A stretch of 64,000 bases of DNA from Solirubrobacter deserti (GCF_003344625.1 NZ_QPKJ02000004.1:842025-906024); one strand, 5' to 3'. Shown: positions 8,231 to 17,534, numbered from the stretch's first letter. Notes: a model not told the origin generated them from the letters alone. A program made the numbers and translations.

Positions 8231-9120
8231 GCCCGGAACGACGCGAGCGTGTCGCGCAGGGTCTGCTCGAGCGGGATCTCGGGCGCCCAGCCGGTGGCGG
8301 CGCGCAGGCGCTCGTGGGAGCCGCGGATCTCCATCACCTCGTGCGCGCGCAGCTTCGCCGGGTCGACCTCGGGCGCGACCGGCACGCCGGCGATCTCGCT
8401 CAGCGCCGCGATCAGCTCGCGTGCGCTCCGGCTGACGCCCGAGCAGACGTTGAACACGCCCGGCTCACCGCGCTCGGCCAGCAACCGGTAGGCGCGGACG
8501 ATGTCGCGTACGTCGGTGTAGTCCCGGCGGGTGTCCAGGTTGCCGGTGCCGACCGTGATCGACGGCTCGCCCGCATCCAGGCCCTTCGCGATCTGCATGG
8601 CGAAGTTCGCGATCGCGTAGAGCGTCTTCTGGCCGGGGCCGGAGTGGTTGAAGGCGCGCGCGTGGATCACGCGCAGGCCGTGCGCGTCGGCGTAGAAGCG
8701 CGCGACCAGGCCGGAGCTCGCCTTGGAGACGGCGTAGGGGTTCTGGGGCCGTAGCGGCGCGTCCTCGGTGGTCGGCACGGTCTCGGGCGGCCCGTACTCC
8801 TCGCCCGACCCCACCGAGACCACGACCGCTTCGGGCGCCTCGTGCCGGACGGCTTCCATCAGGTTGGCGGTGATCGCGACGTTGTCGGCCAGCGTGCCGA
8901 GCGGGTCCGCCCACGACTCGCCCACGTGGGCGCGGGCGGCGAGGTGGTAGACGACGTCGGGCCGCGCCTCGGCGACCAGCCGCCGCGCGACCGCCGGGTC
9001 GGCGAGGTTCGCCTGCGCGGAGCGCGGGGCGGGGAGGACCGTGTCGCCGGCGGCCTCGCACGCGGCGACGAGGTACGCGCCGGCGAACCCGGACGCGCCC
9101 GTGATGAACACGCGGCTCAC
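8227..9120 (-). CDS. NAD(P)-dependent nucleotide-sugar epimerase/reductase (GDP-6-deoxymannose reductase-like), 297 aa
   Basis: Extended short-chain dehydrogenase. The Rossmann motif TGASGFAG is at about residues 7-14, the catalytic Ser lies in SVGSGEEYG near 103-107, and YAVSK near 129 provides Tyr/Lys. The segment RAFNHSGPGQ and the RRDYTDVRDI motif are typical of GDP-4-keto-6-deoxy-D-mannose reductases and relatives, which make GDP-rhamnose for surface glycans; the exact substrate is not proven. Length fits. No sugar-pathway partner adjoins. Confidence 0.85.
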   Translation of the reverse strand: MSRVFITGASGFAGAYLVAACEAAGDTVLPAPRSAQANLADPAVARRLVAEARPDVVYHLAARAHVGESWADPLGTLADNVAITANLMEAVRHEAPEAVVVSVGSGEEYGPPETVPTTEDAPLRPQNPYAVSKASSGLVARFYADAHGLRVIHARAFNHSGPGQKTLYAIANFAMQIAKGLDAGEPSITVGTGNLDTRRDYTDVRDIVRAYRLLAERGEPGVFNVCSGVSRSARELIAALSEIAGVPVAPEVDPAKLRAHEVMEIRGSHERLRAATGWAPEIPLEQTLRDTLASFRA

Positions 9121-9180
9121 GCGGTCCCGCCGAGGGTCAAGACGCGATCGGGGTGCGGCGGAAGGGCTGCTCGCCTTGCA

Positions 9181-9711
9181 CTAGTTGAGCGAGACGACGT
9201 ACTCGGCCGAGCCGTGGCCGTTGGACGCCGCGGCGGCCGGGTCGATCGGCTGCGGCTCGCCCTCGGGCGGGTTCAGGCGCCGCTCGAGCTCGCCCAGCAC
9301 GGCGCCGAACAGCAGGTGCCGCCACGTGGCCTGGGCGAAGGCGCGGCCGGAGCCCCACAGCTGCGGGAACTCCTCGCCGGCCGGGTGCACGCGGTTCAGC
9401 GCGGCCGTGCCCGGCCAGGTCGCCAGGTGCTCGGCCAGGCCCGCCAGCGGCCCACGGAGCGGCCCGGGCACCGGCAGCCCGCGCGCCGCGTTCGCGTAGG
9501 CGGCGCCGAACAGCGCGCCGTTGGCGAGGTGCATCGCGAGCCCGATCGGGTACGCCGCGCGGCCGCTGGTGACGAAGCGCCCGAGCAGCTCGACGTCGTC
9601 GTACTTGCAGTCGAACACGCGCTGGTCGAGCGGCTGCTGGGCGGCCCAGACGGCCGCGGCGGCGGCGCCGGCGAGAGCGCCTCGGAGAGTGCGGGTGCGG
9701 TCGACGGCCAT
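9181..9711 (-). CDS. Hypothetical small membrane-associated protein, 176 aa
   Basis: ATG 9711 (MAVDRTRT) is preferred over the longer frame to 9786, which would run over the ribosome-binding site and start of the divergent gene. The N-terminal helix LRGALAGAAAAAVWAA (about residues 9-24) and a second Gly/Ala-rich helix near residues 58-75 (IGLAMHLANGALFGAAYANA) suggest a membrane association like small YagU-type proteins. A cytosolic Trp-rich part follows and the C-terminus is polar. Family not recognised. Divergent from the PlsC-GpsA fusion, so a lipid-related role is possible but unsupported. Confidence 0.6.
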   Translation of the reverse strand: MAVDRTRTLRGALAGAAAAAVWAAQQPLDQRVFDCKYDDVELLGRFVTSGRAAYPIGLAMHLANGALFGAAYANAARGLPVPGPLRGPLAGLAEHLATWPGTAALNRVHPAGEEFPQLWGSGRAFAQATWRHLLFGAVLGELERRLNPPEGEPQPIDPAAAASNGHGSAEYVVSLN

Positions 9712-9778
9712 GGCTCCGACTGTAACGCGCGCGGGCCACGCGGTGTACGAAAGCGGCGAGGAGGTCGGCAACCAACCC

Positions 9779-11443
9779 ATGGCCACGGATCACACACGCT
9801 TGCACGCCCGCGCCCGCACCAAGGGCGTCAACCCCATCGTCTACTGGCTGATGCGCGCCTGGCTGCAGCCGTTCGCGCACATCTACTGGCGGTTGAGCCG
9901 GATCGGGCGCGAGCACATCCCGGCCGAGGGCCCGGTGATCTTCGTCTCCAACCACCGCTCGTTCATCGACCCGTTCATCGTCGGCCTGTGCAGCCGCCGC
10001 CCCGTCTACTACGTGGCCAAGCAGGAGCTGTTCACCAACAAGGCGCTCGGCTGGTTTCTGTCCAGCCTCGGTGCGTTCCCCGTCAAGCGCGGTGAAGCCG
10101 ACGCCGACATGATCGAGACCGCCAAGGCGATCCTGCGCCGCGGCGACCCGGTGCTGATCTTCCCCGAGGGCACGCGCATCCGCCCCGGCGCGCTGGGCAA
10201 GCCCAAGCGCGGCGTCGGCCGGCTCGCGCTGGAGACCGGCGCGACCGTCGTCCCCGTCGCGATCAAGGGCACCGAGGCGATCCGCAAGGGCTTCCGCGTA
10301 CGCCCGCACAAGGTCCGGGTGCGGATCGGCGCACCGCTGAACTTCCCACAGGTCGAGGTTGCCACCGGTCCGCTCGCGGCGGCCGTCACCGACCGCATCT
10401 GGCCCAACGTGATGCTGCAGTGGGAGTGGCTCGGCGGGCTGCCGCCGCTGCGGCGCGCCGCGGTCATCGGCGGCGGCGCCTGGGGCACCGCGATGGCGGT
10501 CATGCTCGCCCGCGCGGGCATCGACGTCGACCTCGGCTGCCGCACGCAGGCCCAGGCCGACCTCATCAACGCCACGCGCGAGAACCCCAACTACCTCCCG
10601 GGCGTCGAGCTCGCCGCGCGCATCACCGCCACGCGCGCCGCCGACCTCGAGCTGGGGCGCCATGACCTCGTCGCGTTCGCCGTCCCCGCCGCCGAGCTGC
10701 CGCAGGCGGTCGCCGCGCACGCGCCCAAGCTCGCGCCGCGCGCGGGCGTGCTGGTCCTGAGCAAGGGCCTGGTCCCGCCGCTCGGCACGCTGCCCTCCAG
10801 CTACGTCGCCGAGCGCACGCCTTCGTGGGCGGTCGGCGTCCTCGGCGGCCCGGGCCACGCGGCCGACGCGCTGGCCGGCGGCGCCAGCCTCGTGCTCGCC
10901 GCGCACGACGCGAGCTTCAGCCGCCAGGTCTCGGACGCGCTGTTCGCGGCCGGCCTGCAGGTCACGCAGACCACGGACGTGATCGGCGTCGAGCTCGCGG
11001 GCTGCGCGAAGAACGCCGCCGCGCTGGCCGCGGCCGCGGCGCCGACGCCGAACGCCGCCGGCTCCGCCGCGGGCAAGGTGTTCGCCGAGATCGACGCGTT
11101 CGCGCGCGCGTCCGGCGCGCACCCGAGCACGTTCGCCGGGCTCGCCGGCACGGGCGACCTGGTCGCCACCGTGCTCGCCGAGGGCTCCCGCAACCGCCGC
11201 GCCGGCGAGCTGCTCGCCCAGGGCGTCCCGGCGGCCGAGATCGACGCGACGCTCGGGCAGACCGCCGAGGCCGTGAACACGGTGCCGCTGCTCGCCGCCC
11301 GGCTCAAGGAGGCGGGCGTCGACGCGCCCGCGCTGCGCTCGCTCGCGGGCATGATCGAGGGCAACGTGGAGCCCGACCGCTGGCAGGCCTCGCTGACCGC
11401 TCCCAAGAAGGCGAAGAAGGCGCAGAGCGCGAAGGCGGCGTAG
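9779..11443 (+). CDS. gpsA: Fused 1-acylglycerol-3-phosphate acyltransferase / glycerol-3-phosphate dehydrogenase, 554 aa
   Basis: Two complete enzymes of phospholipid synthesis lie in one frame. Residues about 25-215 are a PlsC-type acyltransferase with NHRSFIDP (about 58-65, the HX4D catalytic motif) and FPEGTR (about 128-133). Residues about 226-545 are NAD(P)H-dependent glycerol-3-phosphate dehydrogenase with GGGAWGTA (about 231-238), ENPNYLPG, an AGCAKN catalytic-Lys block and the GLAGTGDL/SRNRRAGE substrate motifs. The C-terminus is a Lys/Ala tail. ATG 9779 follows GAGGAGG at 9758-9764. GpsA makes glycerol 3-phosphate and PlsC uses its acylated product, so the fusion joins two non-consecutive steps of phosphatidate formation. 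Separate genes are the norm. Confidence 0.93.
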   Translation: MATDHTRLHARARTKGVNPIVYWLMRAWLQPFAHIYWRLSRIGREHIPAEGPVIFVSNHRSFIDPFIVGLCSRRPVYYVAKQELFTNKALGWFLSSLGAFPVKRGEADADMIETAKAILRRGDPVLIFPEGTRIRPGALGKPKRGVGRLALETGATVVPVAIKGTEAIRKGFRVRPHKVRVRIGAPLNFPQVEVATGPLAAAVTDRIWPNVMLQWEWLGGLPPLRRAAVIGGGAWGTAMAVMLARAGIDVDLGCRTQAQADLINATRENPNYLPGVELAARITATRAADLELGRHDLVAFAVPAAELPQAVAAHAPKLAPRAGVLVLSKGLVPPLGTLPSSYVAERTPSWAVGVLGGPGHAADALAGGASLVLAAHDASFSRQVSDALFAAGLQVTQTTDVIGVELAGCAKNAAALAAAAAPTPNAAGSAAGKVFAEIDAFARASGAHPSTFAGLAGTGDLVATVLAEGSRNRRAGELLAQGVPAAEIDATLGQTAEAVNTVPLLAARLKEAGVDAPALRSLAGMIEGNVEPDRWQASLTAPKKAKKAQSAKAA

Positions 11444-11446
11444 TGT
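11441..11446 (+). promoter_or_regulatory. -10-like TAGTGT for the 11456 sigma gene
   Basis: TAGTGT overlaps the upstream stop codon and ends 9 nt before ATG 11456, the arrangement expected for a leaderless or near-leaderless transcript. Confidence 0.45.
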
Positions 11447-11455
11447 CCAAGCCGG

Positions 11456-12004
11456 ATGGCCACAGCACCGGACAAGGCCAAGCTCGACGCCGACTTCAGC
11501 GAGCTCTACAAAGCGCACCTGAAAGACGTGTACTCGTACGCGTACTACCGCGTGGGCAATCACCACGACGCGGAGGACCTGACCGAGCAGACGTTCCTGC
11601 AGGCCTACCGGCACTTCGCGCGCGCCCAGCAGGAGTCCAAGGGCCGGCCGCTGCGGCCGTGGCTGATCCGCATCGCCCACAACCTGGCGGCCAACTACTA
11701 CCGGGACCGCTCCCGGCGGCCCCAGACCAACATCGACGACGCGGGCGCGATCAGCACCCCGCACACGACCGAGGGCCTGGTGCAGGACCGCGACGACCTG
11801 GCGCGCATCCTGCGCGGCGTCCAGCAGCTGCCGGACGACCGGCGCGAGGCGCTGATCATGCGCTTCGCGCTCGGGATGGACAACCGCGAGATCGCGCGGG
11901 CGCTCGACCGCACCGACGGCGCGACCAAGGTGTTGATCCATCGTGCCATCCGGCAGCTCGAGGACATCGTCCAGGCCGACGCCAACGGCGACACTCCGAA
12001 TTGA
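11456..12004 (+). CDS. ECF-family RNA polymerase sigma factor, 182 aa
   Basis: Compact two-domain sigma factor. Region 2 (about residues 18-95) contains DVYSYAYYRVGNHHDAEDLTEQTF and RPWLIRIAHNLAANYYRDRSR, matching the -10 recognition helices. Region 4 (about 115-172) contains LPDDRREALIMRFALGMDNREIARAL followed by the recognition helix GATKVLIHRAIRQLE. It directs transcription of a small stress regulon, target unknown. The next gene, a single-pass membrane protein, starts 1 nt after its stop, so that protein is the likely cognate regulator although it lacks the usual zinc anti-sigma motif. Confidence 0.92.
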   Translation: MATAPDKAKLDADFSELYKAHLKDVYSYAYYRVGNHHDAEDLTEQTFLQAYRHFARAQQESKGRPLRPWLIRIAHNLAANYYRDRSRRPQTNIDDAGAISTPHTTEGLVQDRDDLARILRGVQQLPDDRREALIMRFALGMDNREIARALDRTDGATKVLIHRAIRQLEDIVQADANGDTPN

Positions 12005-12005
12005 C

Positions 12006-12383
12006 GTGAGCACCCCCTTCCCCGACATCGAAGCCCGCCTGCGCGACGCGCTCGCGCCCGTCGACCCGCCGATCCATCTGCAGGCGCGCCTGGAGACGAC
12101 GCTCGACTCGATCGTCGAGCTCGCCGCCGACGAGCTGGACGCGTGGGAGCTGGAGGCGATCAAGGACCCGCGCAACTGGCCGCGCGCGGCGGTCGGGCCG
12201 GCGGCCGCGGTCGTGGTCGGTGGTGGTGCGGCGGTCGGGCTCGTCCTGCTGCGCACCCAGCGCAAGCGCCACAAGCGCCGGGCCGCCGCGCGCGGCGCGC
12301 GCGACCTCGTGGCGCGTACGCTCCGCGACGCGGGTCGCGAGGCGCTGAAGGTCTTCGACGAGCTCACGCCCGACCGACGCTGA
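12006..12383 (+). CDS. Single-pass membrane protein, possible regulator of the upstream ECF sigma factor, 125 aa
   Basis: GTG 12006 begins 1 nt after the sigma-factor stop, implying coupling. Residues 1-55 are an acidic cytoplasmic helical region (DIEARLRDALAPVDPP; LETTLDSIVELAADELDAWELEAI). Then follow one Ala/Gly/Val membrane segment (about 63-83), a strongly basic RKRHKRR patch and a C-terminal helix. The layout resembles anti-sigma factors with an N-terminal sigma-binding domain, but the HxxxCxxC zinc motif is absent, so the assignment is by position only. Confidence 0.6.
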   Translation: MSTPFPDIEARLRDALAPVDPPIHLQARLETTLDSIVELAADELDAWELEAIKDPRNWPRAAVGPAAAVVVGGGAAVGLVLLRTQRKRHKRRAAARGARDLVARTLRDAGREALKVFDELTPDRR

Positions 12384-12407
12384 TCCGAAACGGCGGCTCG
12401 CGCGCAG

Positions 12408-12986
12408 ATGGTGGTGATGGACGTTCGCGCGCTCGCCGACGAAGACCTCATCCCGCTGATGGCGCGGGGTGACGCGCGGGCGTTCGAAGCCCTCTATGAA
12501 CGCCACTCCGGAGCCGCCTACTCACTCGCCTACCGGATGGTCGGCGCGCGGGCGGTGGCCGAGGACGTCACGCAGGAGGCGTTCCTGAACCTGTGGCGCT
12601 CGGGCGCGCATTACGACCGCGTGCGGGGCTCGGTGCGCTCGTGGATCCTCGGGATCGTCCATCACCGCGCGATCGACGCGCTGCGCCGCAACGCCGTGCA
12701 CGCCAAGCGGCGCTCGGACGACGAGACGGCGGCGGAGCGGCTGGAGGCCCCGGACAAGGTCGAGGACGACGTGGCGCGCCGGGACGAGGCGGCGATCGTC
12801 CGCAACGCGATGGACGTCCTGCCGTCCGACCAGCTCAAGGTCATCGAGCTGGCGTACTTCGGCGGCTACACGCACGTCGAGATCTCCGAGCTGCTGGACT
12901 CGCCGGTCGGCACGGTCAAGGGCCGGATGCGGCTCGGTCTGAAGAAGATGCGCGAGGCACTCTCGCACGGGGCGGTGGAGACATGA
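12408..12986 (+). CDS. ECF sigma factor (SigK/RskA-type system), 192 aa
   Basis: Region 2 has AFEALYERHSGAAYSLAYRMVG and the EDVTQEAFLNLWR helix (about residues 26-66), then RSWILGIVHHRAIDALRR. Region 4 has LPSDQLKVIELAYFGGYTHVEISELLDSPVGTVKGRMRLGLKKMR (about 133-178), the sequence style of sigma factors controlled by RskA-type anti-sigma factors. ATG 12417 is an alternative start. Its stop overlaps the next start as ATGA, so sigma and anti-sigma are made together. It is the second ECF module within 1 kb; the two are not close duplicates. Confidence 0.92.
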   Translation: MVVMDVRALADEDLIPLMARGDARAFEALYERHSGAAYSLAYRMVGARAVAEDVTQEAFLNLWRSGAHYDRVRGSVRSWILGIVHHRAIDALRRNAVHAKRRSDDETAAERLEAPDKVEDDVARRDEAAIVRNAMDVLPSDQLKVIELAYFGGYTHVEISELLDSPVGTVKGRMRLGLKKMREALSHGAVET

Positions 12987-13690
12987 ACGGCGATCACGAG
13001 CGCTGGGAGGACGCCACGGGCGCGTACGTGCTCGGCGCGTTGCCGGACGACGAGCGCGCGGCCTTCGAGGAGCACCTGGCCACGTGCGCGGCCTGTCGCG
13101 CCGAGGCCGAGGAGCTGCGCGTGGCGGCGCAGGCGCTGCCGCTGTCGGGGCCACCGGTGCTGCCGCCGCCCGCGCTGAAGGCGCGGATCATGGCCGAGGT
13201 CGAGCGCGAGGCGGAGCTGCTGGCGGGGGCCCGCGACACGCCCGGCCCCGAGCGGGAGCGCCCGCGCCGGCGCTGGAGCTGGCGGGTGCCGATGCCGGCC
13301 GTCGCGCTCGCGTGCGCGGCCCTGTTGGCCGGCGTGGTGGCGGGCGGAGTCCTGTTCGGCGGCGGCTCGGACGGCCGCCGCTACGACATGGACTCGACGC
13401 TCCCGCAGGCGTCCGCCGAGCTCGACGTCACCGAGGACGGCGCGATCATCGTCGCCAACAAGCTGCCGATGCCCGAGGCGGGCAAGGTCTACATGGTCTG
13501 GATCCAGCGTCCGGGCCGGGCCCCGGAGCCGACGTCGGCGCTGTTCACGCCGCGCCGCGACGGCTCGGCGACGGCGTCGGTGACCGGCGACATGGAGGGC
13601 GTCGCGACGGTGCTCGTCAATCAGGAGCCGCTGGGCGGCTCGACGACGCCGACCTCACAGCCCGTGCTCGTCGCCAGCCTCGCGTCGTAG
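12983..13690 (+). CDS. Membrane anti-sigma factor with zinc-binding N-terminus and RskA domain, 235 aa
   Basis: Residues about 1-50 form a zinc anti-sigma domain with H-x3-C-x2-C (HLATCAAC). One transmembrane segment follows at about 102-122 (VALACAALLAGVVAGGVLFGG), and the extracytoplasmic part (about 125-235) matches the anti-sigma-K RskA sensor domain (MPEAGKVYMVWIQRPG; LGGSTTPTSQPVL). It should hold the upstream sigma factor at the membrane and release it after regulated proteolysis. Coupled by ATGA to the sigma gene. Its last 36 bp overlap the convergent tetR-type gene. Confidence 0.92.
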   Translation: MNGDHERWEDATGAYVLGALPDDERAAFEEHLATCAACRAEAEELRVAAQALPLSGPPVLPPPALKARIMAEVEREAELLAGARDTPGPERERPRRRWSWRVPMPAVALACAALLAGVVAGGVLFGGGSDGRRYDMDSTLPQASAELDVTEDGAIIVANKLPMPEAGKVYMVWIQRPGRAPEPTSALFTPRRDGSATASVTGDMEGVATVLVNQEPLGGSTTPTSQPVLVASLAS

Positions 13691-14293
13691 CGACTCCAGC
13701 CCGCGCACGAGCAGCTCGAGCGCCCACTCGAAGCGCTCGTCGGCGTCCCCGGCCACGAGCTCGGCGGCGAGGCTGGTCGTGATCGGGAACTCGTCGGGCG
13801 GCAACGAGCTGAAGTACGCGCCCAGCTGCTCGCTGTCGACGGGCTGCTCCAGCGACTCCTCGTAGGCGAACGCGCCCACGTAGAGGCTGAACATGTCCGC
13901 CGCGTAGGCGATCACCTGCGCCGGCAGCGCGGCGGCGTGGAGCACGGCCAGGTAGCGCTCCAGGACCGGCATCGAGTTCGGGCCGGTCGGAATGCGGCCC
14001 ATCGAGAGCTGCGCGGCGCCGCGGCGGCTCTTTAGCAGCTCGCGGGCGTTGCGGCCGAGCTGCTTGACCTGCTCCTGCCAGTTCTCGGGATCGGGGTCGA
14101 CGACCTTGGACTCGCCGACGATCCGGTCGAGCATGAGGCCGAGCAGCCGCTCCTTGTCGCCGACGTGCCAGTAGAGCGTCGCCGCGCCGGCGTCGAGCTC
14201 CTGGGCGAGCTTGCGCATGGAGATCCCCTGCAGTCCTTCGCGTTCGAGCAGGACCAGCGCGGCGTCGACGATCTTCTCCCGGGTCAGGGCCAT
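13655..14293 (-). CDS. TetR-family repressor of the adjacent ABC exporter, 212 aa
   Basis: The N-terminal DNA-binding domain begins MALTREKIVDAALVLLERE and contains the helix-turn-helix ISMRKLAQELDAGAATLYWHV (about residues 24-46). The C-terminal helical ligand domain resembles the tetracycline-repressor type. ATG 14293 is used because the homologous N-terminus begins there; the longer frame to 14605 is antisense to the ABC gene. It is divergent from the drrA/drrB-type transporter and the intergenic space carries a near-perfect 14-bp-arm inverted repeat (14319-14350), so it very likely represses the transporter and possibly itself. Confidence 0.9.
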   Translation of the reverse strand: MALTREKIVDAALVLLEREGLQGISMRKLAQELDAGAATLYWHVGDKERLLGLMLDRIVGESKVVDPDPENWQEQVKQLGRNARELLKSRRGAAQLSMGRIPTGPNSMPVLERYLAVLHAAALPAQVIAYAADMFSLYVGAFAYEESLEQPVDSEQLGAYFSSLPPDEFPITTSLAAELVAGDADERFEWALELLVRGLESLRREAGDEHGL

Positions 14294-14332
14294 TTGACGT
14301 AGCCAGCGTACTCGGCTAGAACACTGTTCGAG

Positions 14333-15096
<764 letters not shown>

Positions 15097-15100
<4 letters not shown>

Positions 15101-15834
15101 CGGAGATCCGGCAGAGCTGGCAGGTCTCGCTGCGCTACTTCCGCGTCCTCGCCCGGCAGCCCGCGTTCCTGCTGATCACGATCGTCCAGCCGCTGATCTG
15201 GCTGCTGCTGTTCGGCGCGCTGTTCAAGGCCGTCACGCAGATCCCGGGCTTCGGCGGCAGCGGCGACTACCTCGACTACCTGACGCCCGGGATCGTGGTC
15301 ATGCTCGCGGTCTCCAGCGCCGGCTGGACCGGCATGGGCTTCATCGAGGACATCAACAGCGGCGTGATGGACCGGATGCTCGTCACCCCCGCCTGGCGCG
15401 GCGCGTTCAACGTCGGCAGCGTCGCGCAGTGCGTGGTGTCCGTGCTGCTGCAGACGCTGCTGATCATCGGCCTGGCGCTGCTGATGGGCGCCGAGGTCGC
15501 GCACGCCGGCGCGCTGCTGCTGGTGGCCGCGCTGCTGGCGGCGAGCTTCGCCTCGCTCTCCAACGGGCTGGGCGTGCTCACGCGCCAGCGGGAGTCGCTG
15601 ATCGGCGCGGTGTCGCTGCTGCTGCTCCCGCTGACGTTTCTCTCGAGCGCGCTGATGCAGCTCAGCCTCGCGCCGGGCTGGATCGAGACCGTCGCCAGGT
15701 TCAACCCGGTCGACTGGGCTGCGGTCGCCGCACGCGACCCGGAACCGCTCAGGATCGGCCTGCTGGCGGCACTCACCGTCCTCTCCGCCTGGTTCGCGAC
15801 GCGCGCGTTCGCGGTCTACCAGCGGTCGCTATGA
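15097..15834 (+). CDS. ABC-2 type permease (DrrB type), 245 aa
   Basis: Integral membrane partner of the ATPase. Six hydrophobic segments are visible, beginning PAFLLITIVQPLIWLLLFGALF (about residues 22-43) and ending with LLAALTVLSAWFATRAFAVY (about 222-241). The conserved INSGVMDRMLVTP motif (about 85-98) and PLTFLSSALMQL segment are characteristic of ABC-2 drug exporters. The start ATG overlaps the ATPase stop (ATGA 15097-15100), so the subunits are translated together. Confidence 0.92.
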
Positions 15835-15854
15835 AAATCTAAAGAAAGCGGTGC

Positions 15855-15860
15855 TAGCTT
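15855..15860 (+). promoter_or_regulatory. -10-like TAGCTT for the rhomboid gene
   Basis: TAGCTT ends 11 nt before ATG 15872, with TGAAAA about 17 nt further upstream as a weak -35. Near-leaderless arrangement. Confidence 0.4.
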
Positions 15861-15871
15861 CGCCGTCAACG

Positions 15872-16663
15872 ATGGCCACCTGTTACCGCCACCCTGACCG
15901 TGAGACGGGCGTCTCGTGCTCGAACTGCGGGCGCCCGATCTGCCCCGACTGCATGACCCCGACCCCGGTCGGCATGCGCTGCCCCGAGTGCTCGCAGCAG
16001 AAGACGCAGGTGCGCAACCTGCGCTCGATGGCGGTCGATCCGATCGCCACCTACATCCTGCTCGGCATCAACGTCGCCATCTTCCTCGGCGCGTCCAGCA
16101 GCCAGAACGCCGTCAACGAGATGGTGCTGTGGGGGCCGGGCGTGGCCGACGGCGACTACTGGCGGCTGCTCACGTCGGGCTTCTTGCACACGAGCATCTT
16201 CCACCTGTTGATGAACGGGCTGGCGTTGTTCTGGCTCGGCCGGATGATCGAGCCGGCGCTCGGGCACGCGCGCTTCGTCGCGATCTACCTCGTGTCCCTG
16301 CTGGCCGGGTCGGTGGGCGTGATGCTGCTGTCCTGGGATGCCTCGACGCTCGGCGCGTCCGGCGCCGTCTACGGCCTGCTCGGCGCGGCGATCGTGATGG
16401 CCCGCAACCGCAACATCCCGCTGATGGACTCCGGCCTGCTGCCGATCCTCGCGCTCAACCTCGGCATCACGTTCCTGATTCCGAACATCTCGATCGGCGG
16501 CCACCTCGGCGGGCTCGTGGGCGGCCTGCTCACCACGTTCGTGATCGAGGAGCTGTCGCGGCGGCGGCGCAACTCGCTGCCGCTCGCCGTCGGGTTCAGC
16601 GTCGCGGCCGGCGCGGTGGCGATCGCGGCCTCGGTGGCGCTCGCGTCTAATCCAGTGCTCTGA
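15872..16663 (+). CDS. Rhomboid family intramembrane serine protease with N-terminal zinc finger, 263 aa
   Basis: Residues about 3-40 form a B-box-like zinc site (CYRHPDRE...CSNCGRPICPDC...CPEC). A six-segment rhomboid core follows, with HTSIFHLLMNGLALFWLG, the nucleophile motif GASGAVYG (catalytic Ser, about residue 167) and the partner His in GGHLGGLVGG (about 211). It cleaves membrane proteins within the bilayer; substrate unknown. ATG 15872 is chosen over GTG 15851 because the zinc-finger start fits the family. Its 3' end overlaps the convergent corrinoid-binding gene by 17 bp. Confidence 0.9.
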   Translation: MATCYRHPDRETGVSCSNCGRPICPDCMTPTPVGMRCPECSQQKTQVRNLRSMAVDPIATYILLGINVAIFLGASSSQNAVNEMVLWGPGVADGDYWRLLTSGFLHTSIFHLLMNGLALFWLGRMIEPALGHARFVAIYLVSLLAGSVGVMLLSWDASTLGASGAVYGLLGAAIVMARNRNIPLMDSGLLPILALNLGITFLIPNISIGGHLGGLVGGLLTTFVIEELSRRRRNSLPLAVGFSVAAGAVAIAASVALASNPVL

Positions 16664-17534
16664 CGCCGCCCAGGGGCGGCGGGACCCGGTCCGGGTGCAG
16701 CGCGTGGCCGAGCCACTCCAGGCCGTCCACGAGCCGCGGGCCGGGGCGTGAGAACCAGGCGGAGGCGTCGGCGACCACGATCCGGTCGGCGCCGAGCGCG
16801 TCGAGCTGGGCGCGGTACTGCCGCGCCTCCTGCACGCCGCGCTCGACGTCGTAGCCGCACGGGGCCACCACCACGACCTGCGGCGCCGCCGCGGCGACCT
16901 CCTCCCACGTGCGCTGCTCGGACGGCTCGCCCGGGAGGCCGAGCAGGTCGACACCGCCCGCGTACTCGATCAGCTGCGGGACCCAGTGGCCGCCCACAAA
17001 GACAGGATCGAGCCACTCGAGCATCGCGACCCGGATCGGCTCGGCACCGCGCACCGCCAGCTTGACGCGGTCGATGCGGGCCGCGGCGTCGTTGACGAGG
17101 TCCACGCCCGCGTCCTTGCGGTCGGTGGCCTGGGCGAGCGTGCGGACGTCGCCGAGCACCTCGCCGAGCGTGTGCGGGTCCAGGCTGACGATCTCCGGCA
17201 CCGGGTCCATCCGGGCGGCGATCGCGCGCACGTCGTCCACGGACACGGCGCAGACGCTGCACAGGGCCTGCGTGACGATCAGGTCCGGCTTCAGGCGCGT
17301 GAGCGTCGGCTCGTCGAGCTCGTAGATCGAGCGGCCCTGCTCGGTGAGCTCGCGGACGGCACGGTCGATCTCGGCGGGCGAGAGGCCCTGACCGATTACG
17401 TCCCGCGTGACCTTGGGTAGATTCAGCGCGTCCGCCGGATGGTCGCATTCGTGCGTCACGGCGGTGACCTCCTCCCCGAGTCCCAGGGCGAAGAGCGTCT
17501 CGGTGGCCGAGGGGACGAGGGAGACGATGCGCAT
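16647..17534 (-). CDS. Cobalamin-binding protein of the BtuF/periplasmic-binding fold, no signal peptide, 295 aa
   Basis: The N-terminus RIVSLVPSATETLFALGLG and the motif VTHECDHP (about residues 26-33) are typical of the BtuF/FhuD-type cobalamin-binding group found in many actinobacteria. Later blocks VTQALCSVCAV (about 88-98) and PCGYDVERGVQEA support it. No signal peptide or lipobox is present and no permease or ATPase adjoins, so it may act in the cytoplasm as a corrinoid carrier rather than in uptake. Its ATG shares the tetranucleotide CATG (17532-17535) with the divergent pterin dehydratase start. Confidence 0.8.
   Translation of the reverse strand: MRIVSLVPSATETLFALGLGEEVTAVTHECDHPADALNLPKVTRDVIGQGLSPAEIDRAVRELTEQGRSIYELDEPTLTRLKPDLIVTQALCSVCAVSVDDVRAIAARMDPVPEIVSLDPHTLGEVLGDVRTLAQATDRKDAGVDLVNDAAARIDRVKLAVRGAEPIRVAMLEWLDPVFVGGHWVPQLIEYAGGVDLLGLPGEPSEQRTWEEVAAAAPQVVVVAPCGYDVERGVQEARQYRAQLDALGADRIVVADASAWFSRPGPRLVDGLEWLGHALHPDRVPPPLGGVRALD

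Noticed and set aside
9137..12451. 1104-codon open frame on the minus strand across several genes
   Set aside because: It is the antisense of the PlsC-GpsA fusion and sigma genes. Its product is Arg/His/Gly-rich without any domain; high GC leaves antisense frames open.
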